Assembly (NCBI GenBank): GCA_028826165.1
Contig: JAPDFW010000144.1
Span: 1-64,000, forward strand
DNA: 64,000 bases
DNA from: Anaeramoeba ignava
Taxonomy: Eukaryota > Metamonada > Anaeramoebidae
Reading direction: 5' to 3'
Shown here piece after piece: positions 59,486 to 64,000 of the stretch. Below the pieces are notes generated by a model that saw only the letters and a list, made by a program, of their open reading frames with translations, was not told the origin of the DNA and ran no database searches. Position numbers and translations under genes: made by a program. Within the stretch, counting starts at the first letter, position 1, and the number at the start of each line of letters is the position of its first letter.

Positions 59486-61252
59486 TCAAGAACTCAAATG
59501 TTGAATATAATAGATGCTACTATCATAGATATTTTGAGGACAATCACTTCCTTCTTGAGTTCTTAATTCCTGACTGCAATCAAACATATTAAACTGTTTA
59601 TCAAAACAAAAACCAATTTCATGAAGAATAATCTTATCACCCATACCACGACAATGTATAGTAGCAAGTTTTCCAGTAGCAGCACGAACAGCAATATCAA
59701 TAAGATGATAAGAATACGCGACAGAATCTGAAGGAACTATATTTGCATTAGCAAGAAAATCTCCGGCAGAAGTATAAGCTCGAAGAATAAGCGCATGTTG
59801 AAAGTAATTTTCCTCAGTCCCTAATTCAGATAATGCACATGTTCCGTGATTTACCCAATTTGTTGCCCAGAAATCTTCAGGATTCGCAAAATCCCAAAAA
59901 TCAGGCCATAATATTGATAATAATGTTTTGAATGTTGATATTTCAGTTTCGTTAAATGGATAACTTGGTGTGCAATTGACTGGTATGTTTGCATCTGTTC
60001 TTGGAACAAATGTGTGAATTGAAAATGTTTTATACCAATCAGGTACTGAACAGTTTGGTGCATTAACACAATCAGAAAGTGGCCACCTTTTTAATATTAA
60101 ATTTAAAATTAAATTAAATTAGATTAAATTAAATTAAATTGAATTAAATTAAATTGAATTAAATTATATTGAATTAAATTAAATTAAATTAAATTAAATT
60201 AAATTAAATTAAATTAAATTAAATTAAATTAAATTAAATTAAATTAAAATAAATTATTGAATTATTATAATAAATTAAATTGAATTAAATTGAAATAAAT
60301 TAAATTAAATTAAATTAAATTAATAAATTAAATTAAATTAAATTAAATTAAATTAAATTGAATTGAAATTATAATAAATTGAATTATTATAATAAATTGA
60401 ATTAAATTGAATTATTATAATAAATTAAATTGAATTGAAATAAATTAATACAATAAATTGAATTGAAATAAAATAAATTAAATTAAATTAATAAATTAAA
60501 TTAAATTGAACTAATAAAATAAATTAAATTGAATTGAACTAATAAAATAAATTAAATTAAATTGAATTATTGAATTAAATAAATTGAATTAAATTGAACT
60601 AATAAAATAAATTAAATTAAATTAAATTATTGAATTAAATTATTGAATTAAATTGAAATTAAATTAAAATAAATTAAATTAAATTAAATTAAATTGAATT
60701 AAATTGAATTAATAAATTAAATTAAATTAATAAATTAAATTAAATTAAATTAAATTAAATTAAAATAAATTAAAATAAATTAAAATAAATTAAAATTAAT
60801 AAATTAAATTGAATTAAATTAAATTAAATTAAATTAAATTAAATTAAAATAAATTAAATTAAATTAAATTAAATTAAAATAAATTGAATTGAATTAATAA
60901 ATTAAATTAAATTGAACTAAATTGAATTGAATTATTAAATTAAAATAAATTAAAATAAATTAAATTAAATTAAATTAAATTAAAATAAATTAAATTAGAT
61001 TAAATTGAATTAATAAATTAAATTGAATTAAATTAATAAAATAAATTAAATTAAATTGAATTAAATTGAATTATTGAATTAATAAATTAAAATTAAATTG
61101 AACTAATAAATTAAATTAAATTATCTCTGCATTTGGAAATAAAATTTATTATTGTTTTACATCATTTTAAAATGATAATAATCAAAAACATCTGCAGTTG
61201 ATCCAAAATTAAAAATTAAAAATAAAATAATTGAAAATAAAAGAATTTTCAT
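59486..61252 (-). CDS. RNase T2 family secreted protein with altered catalytic motifs
   Basis: Two exons, 61161-61252 and 59486-60086, give 230 residues. A signal peptide (MKILLFSIILFLIFNFGSTA) precedes VFDYYHFKMMWPLSDC, the usual RNase T2 opening. The CAS I motif, normally HGLWP, reads SIHTFVPRTD. CAS II, normally HEWxKHGTC, reads TNWVNHGTC. Both key His positions and the GTC survive, but the catalytic Glu and the HGLWP loop are gone. Other family features are Cys pairs, PFNETEISTFKTLLSILWPDFWD, FWATNW and a C-terminal HEIGFCFDKQFNMFDC (usual pattern: EIxLC...DC). Expected in the lysosome, vacuole or outside. Activity may be reduced or changed; that is inference. The intron is about 1.07 kb of AAATT repeat. 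Confidence 0.8.
60095..61125. repeat. AAATT pentamer tract in the RNase T2 intron
   Basis: About 200 AAATT units with frequent TAAAAT, TGAATT and TAATAA variants fill the single intron (60087-61160). Confidence 0.92.
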
Positions 61253-61630
61253 TTGAATTTGCTTTTTAAAATTGTTTGTCAAAATGGAAAAATGAAAAAA
61301 AATTTTTTTTTTTTAAATTAAAAAAATTTATTTCTTTCATTTGATTATTTGACAATTTCTTATTTAGATTTTTATTTCTTGCATTCCAATGGAACAAAAT
61401 TTTATAATAAAAATATTTTTTTTAATTAAAAAAATAAATAGAAAATTTTGCTCATAAAAAATGCTTTATTTTTGAACTTAAAAAATGAAAAAAAAAAAAT
61501 TAAATTAAAAAAAAATTTTAATTAAAAAAATTCGTTAAAAAAATAAATTAAAATTTTAATTTAAACAATCCACTTTTTTTTTTCAAATTTATTTCTATTT
61601 TTTTTTAATAAAAATAATAATAAAAATCAA
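61253..61630. promoter_or_regulatory. Shared upstream region of divergent RNase T2 and FEN1 genes
   Basis: AT-rich with long A and T runs. A mixed patch ttgcattccaatggaacaa lies near 61379-61397, and aacaatccactttttttttt near 61564-61583, about 60 bases before the FEN1 start. The tccacttttt string recurs upstream of other genes in the window. Promoter role is inferred. Confidence 0.4.
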
Positions 61631-64000
61631 ATGGGAATAAAAGGTTTAACAAATCAAATTAAAGAAAAAGCACCAGAATCAGTTAGAGTTGAACAATTAA
61701 AGAATTATTTTGGAAGAATAATTGCAATAGATGCATCAACAGCAATTTATCAATTTTTAATAGCAGTAAGAACAGGAGAAGATGGAAATCAATTAAAAAA
61801 TCAAATGGGAGAAGTAACAAGTCATCTTCAAGGAATGTTTTATAGAACTATTAGATTAATTGTTAACGGAATCAAACCTGTTTATGTTTTTGATGGAAAA
61901 GCTCCTGAATTTAAATCAGAAGAACTTGCTAAAAGAAGAGAAAAAAGAGAAAAAGCTCAAGCTGATTTTGAAAAAGCAAAAGAAGCTGGTGATTCAATTT
62001 CATCTGCTAAATTTCAAAAAAGAACCGTTAGAGCTACAAAAGAACATGTTGAAGATTGCAAAAGACTTTTAAAATTAATGGGAATTCCATATATTGAAGG
62101 TATTTATTAAAATCAAAATGAAAATCAAAATCAAAATTAAAATCAAAATGAAAATCAAAATCAAAATCAAAATTAAAATCTAAATCAAAATTAAAATCTA
62201 AATCAAAATTAAAATCAAAATATAAATTAAAATCAAAATATAAATCAAAATCAAAATTAAAATCAAAATCAAAATCAAAATCTAAATCAAAATTAAAATC
62301 TAAATCAAAATTAAAATCAAAATATAAATTAAAATCAAAATATAAATCAAAATCAAAATTAAAATCAAAATATAAATCAAAATTAAAATTAAAATCAAAA
62401 TCAAAATCAAAATTAAAATTAAAATTAAAATCAAAATCAAAATCAAAATCAAAATTAAAATCAAAATCAAAATATAAATTAAAATCTAAATCAAAATCAA
62501 AATCTAAATCAAAATCTAAATCAAAATATAAATTAAAATCAAAATATAAATCAAAATTAAAATCAAAATTAAAATCAAAATCAAAATCAAAATCAAAATC
62601 AAAATCAAAATCAAAATCAAAATCAAAATCAAAATCAAAATCAAAATCAAAATCAAAATTAAAATCTAAATCAAAATCAAAATCAAAATTAAAATCAAAA
62701 TCAAAATCAAAATCAAAATCAAAATCAAATTTAAATCAAAATCAAAATCAAAATCAAAATCAAAATCAAAATCAAAATCAAAATCAAAATCAAAATCAAA
62801 ATCAAAATCAAAATCAAAATCAAAATCTAAATCAAAATCAAAATCAAAATCAAAATCAAAATCAAAATAAAAATTAAAATCTAAATCTAAATCAAAATCA
62901 AAATCAAAATTAAAATCAAAATCTAAATCAAAATCAAAATATAAATTAAAATCTAAATCTAAATCAAAATCAAAATATAAATTAAAATCAAAATTAAAAT
63001 CAAAATCAAAATCTAAATCAAAATTAAAATCAAAATATAAATCAAAATCTAAATTAAAATCAAAATCTAAATTAAAATCAAAATTAAAATTAAAATCAAA
63101 ATTAAAATTCAAATTCAAATTGAAATTCAAAATCAATATTAAAATTAAAATCAATATTAAAATCAAAATTATTTTTCTCTTGGAAATAAAAAGCACCATC
63201 TGAAGCAGAAGCACAATGTGCAGTATTATGCAAATCAAAAAAAGTATATGCAGTAGCATCAGAAGATATGGACACACTTACATTTGGATCACCACGAATG
63301 ATTAGAAACTTAACATCATCACAAGCAAAACAAAAGCAAATATTAGAATTTGATCTTGAGAAAGTATTGAAATCATTCAAATTAACAATGGATCAATTTA
63401 TTGATTTTTCAATTCTTTGTGGATGCGATTATACTGATACAATCGCAGGAGTTGGGAAATAAAAGAGCATTAGAATTAATCCAAAAACACAAAAATATTG
63501 AGAAAATTTTGAAGGCAATTGCTTCTCATAAAGCTTATAGAGTTTCTGAAAATTTCCGTTATGAAGAAGCTAGAAATTTATTTAAAAATCCACAAGTTAT
63601 TGATCCAAATGAAATCACTTTTAAATGGAGTGATCCTGATCCTCAAGGTTTGATTGAATATTTATGTAAAGAAAAAGGTTTTCAACAAGAAAGAATAGAA
63701 AAGGGAATTGAAAAATTACAAAAAGCTAGAAAGGAACCTGTTCAATCTCGTTTAGATTCTTTTTTTTCAATGAGAAATCAACAAAAACCACAAAATAATC
63801 AAAAACAAAATAATCAAAAACCAAAAATAATCAAAGAGAAAAAGAACAAAAAGAAAAAGAACAAAAAGAAAAAGAACAAAAAGAAAAAGAACAAAAAAAA
63901 GAACAAAGAGAAAAAGAAGAACAAGAAAAAGAACAAAAACAAAAAGAAAAAGAACAAAAACAAAAAGAAAAAGAACAAAAACAAAAAGAACAAAAAAAAG
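61631..64000 (+). CDS. FEN1: Flap endonuclease 1 (3' partial)
   Basis: Exon 1 is 61631-62099 and exon 2 starts at 63194 and runs to the window end. Removes 5' flaps in lagging-strand replication and base-excision repair; nuclear, with [22 protein letters not shown] is the standard FEN1 start. Metal ligands are all visible: [37 protein letters not shown] and [13 protein letters not shown]. The PCNA-binding box QSRLDSFF is present. After it the protein becomes Lys/Glu/Gln-rich low complexity instead of the usual short basic tail. One extra base around 63457-63462 (GGG AAA TAA AAG) breaks the frame inside the helix-hairpin-helix ([19 protein letters not shown]). The intron of 1,094 bases is AAAATC repeat. 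Frame in the final 150 bases is uncertain. Confidence 0.95.
62103..63175 (+). repeat. AAAATC hexamer tract in the FEN1 intron
   Basis: About 175 hexamers: AAAATC dominant, with AAAATT, TAAATC and TATAAA variants and a pure AAAATC block around 62580-62870. Same motif and same sense-strand orientation as in DPP intron 1 and the NQ tracts of TMEM104-like and DMXL exons. Confidence 0.93.

Noticed and set aside
59851..60069. 72-codon minus-strand frame starting MLMHQTVQYLIG
   Set aside because: Shadow frame of RNase T2 exon 2; the T2 family sequence is in a different frame.
62666..63380. Minus-strand frames of 203 and 92 codons across the FEN1 intron
   Set aside because: Mostly Asp-Phe from the AAAATC tract and the complement of FEN1 exon 2.
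63457..63462. Euplotes-type +1 frameshift at AAA-TAA in FEN1
   Set aside because: TGA is used here as a genuine stop (TRRAP, DMXL, AP-5 sigma), unlike Euplotes. The other breaks in the window do not occur at AAA-TAA and need shifts in either direction. A one-base error is simpler.

Overview
The window is AT-rich eukaryotic nuclear DNA (A+T clearly above 75%) from a protist. Evidence: spliceosomal GT-AG introns, a eukaryotic tRNA gene without encoded CCA, and a gene set made only of eukaryotic families. TGA, TAA and TAG all end proteins at conserved C-termini (for example TGA directly after the FATC Pro-Trp-Phe end), so the standard genetic code is used. The composition and the NQ/NE/KE low-complexity tracts suggest an Anaeramoeba-like or dictyostelid-like amoeboid/flagellate protist; I cannot name the species.

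Layout: 2-8916 TRRAP/Tra1 pseudokinase (+, 5' end outside the window), followed by three extra copies of its 3' end. 10163-12338 an NQO1-like quinone reductase and the AP-5 sigma subunit (+). 12470-14971 a tandem triplication of a small four-TM protein gene (-), with a fourth paralog at 38819-39492. 15072-18098 a TMEM104-like transporter (-), divergent from an acid lipase (+, 18360-20838). 21453-26442 on the minus strand: a small membrane protein, a CHIP/STUB1 ubiquitin ligase, and an ankyrin-FN3 protein that appears to contain several 3-nt exons. 26740-29542 a DDX6/Dhh1 helicase (-), divergent from a DPP8/9-type peptidase (+, 30949-34536). 36226-36750 a Cys-rich secreted protein (-), divergent from a membrane-tethered bZIP factor (+). 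39591-39989 a coiled-coil protein (-). 40046-40118 an intact tRNA-Val(UAC) (-), then a 6-kb satellite with 17 copies of that tRNA's 5' half. 46592-54680 DMXL/Rav1 (+). 56479-58632 a CEP104-like protein (+), preceded by an array of about 19 copies of its start-codon region. 59486-61252 an RNase T2 homologue with altered motifs (-). 61631-64000 FEN1 (+, running off the window).

The genes are not an operon or a pathway. They are ordinary cellular functions: chromatin (TRRAP), DNA replication (FEN1), mRNA decay (DDX6), proteostasis (CHIP, DPP), V-ATPase and endolysosome (DMXL, AP-5, acid lipase, RNase T2) and ciliary tip (CEP104). The distinctive content lies between and inside the genes. Satellites contain pieces of the neighbouring gene's edge, introns are swollen by AAAATC/TTTATA hexamers, and exons can be very small (3, 10 and 14 nt). 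Many otherwise intact genes carry single-base frame breaks, mostly in homopolymers. These look more like consensus errors than pseudogenisation, so reading frames here should be treated with that caution. Intron-exon models were built by hand from splice signals, reading phase and family alignment recalled from memory; no search was run.
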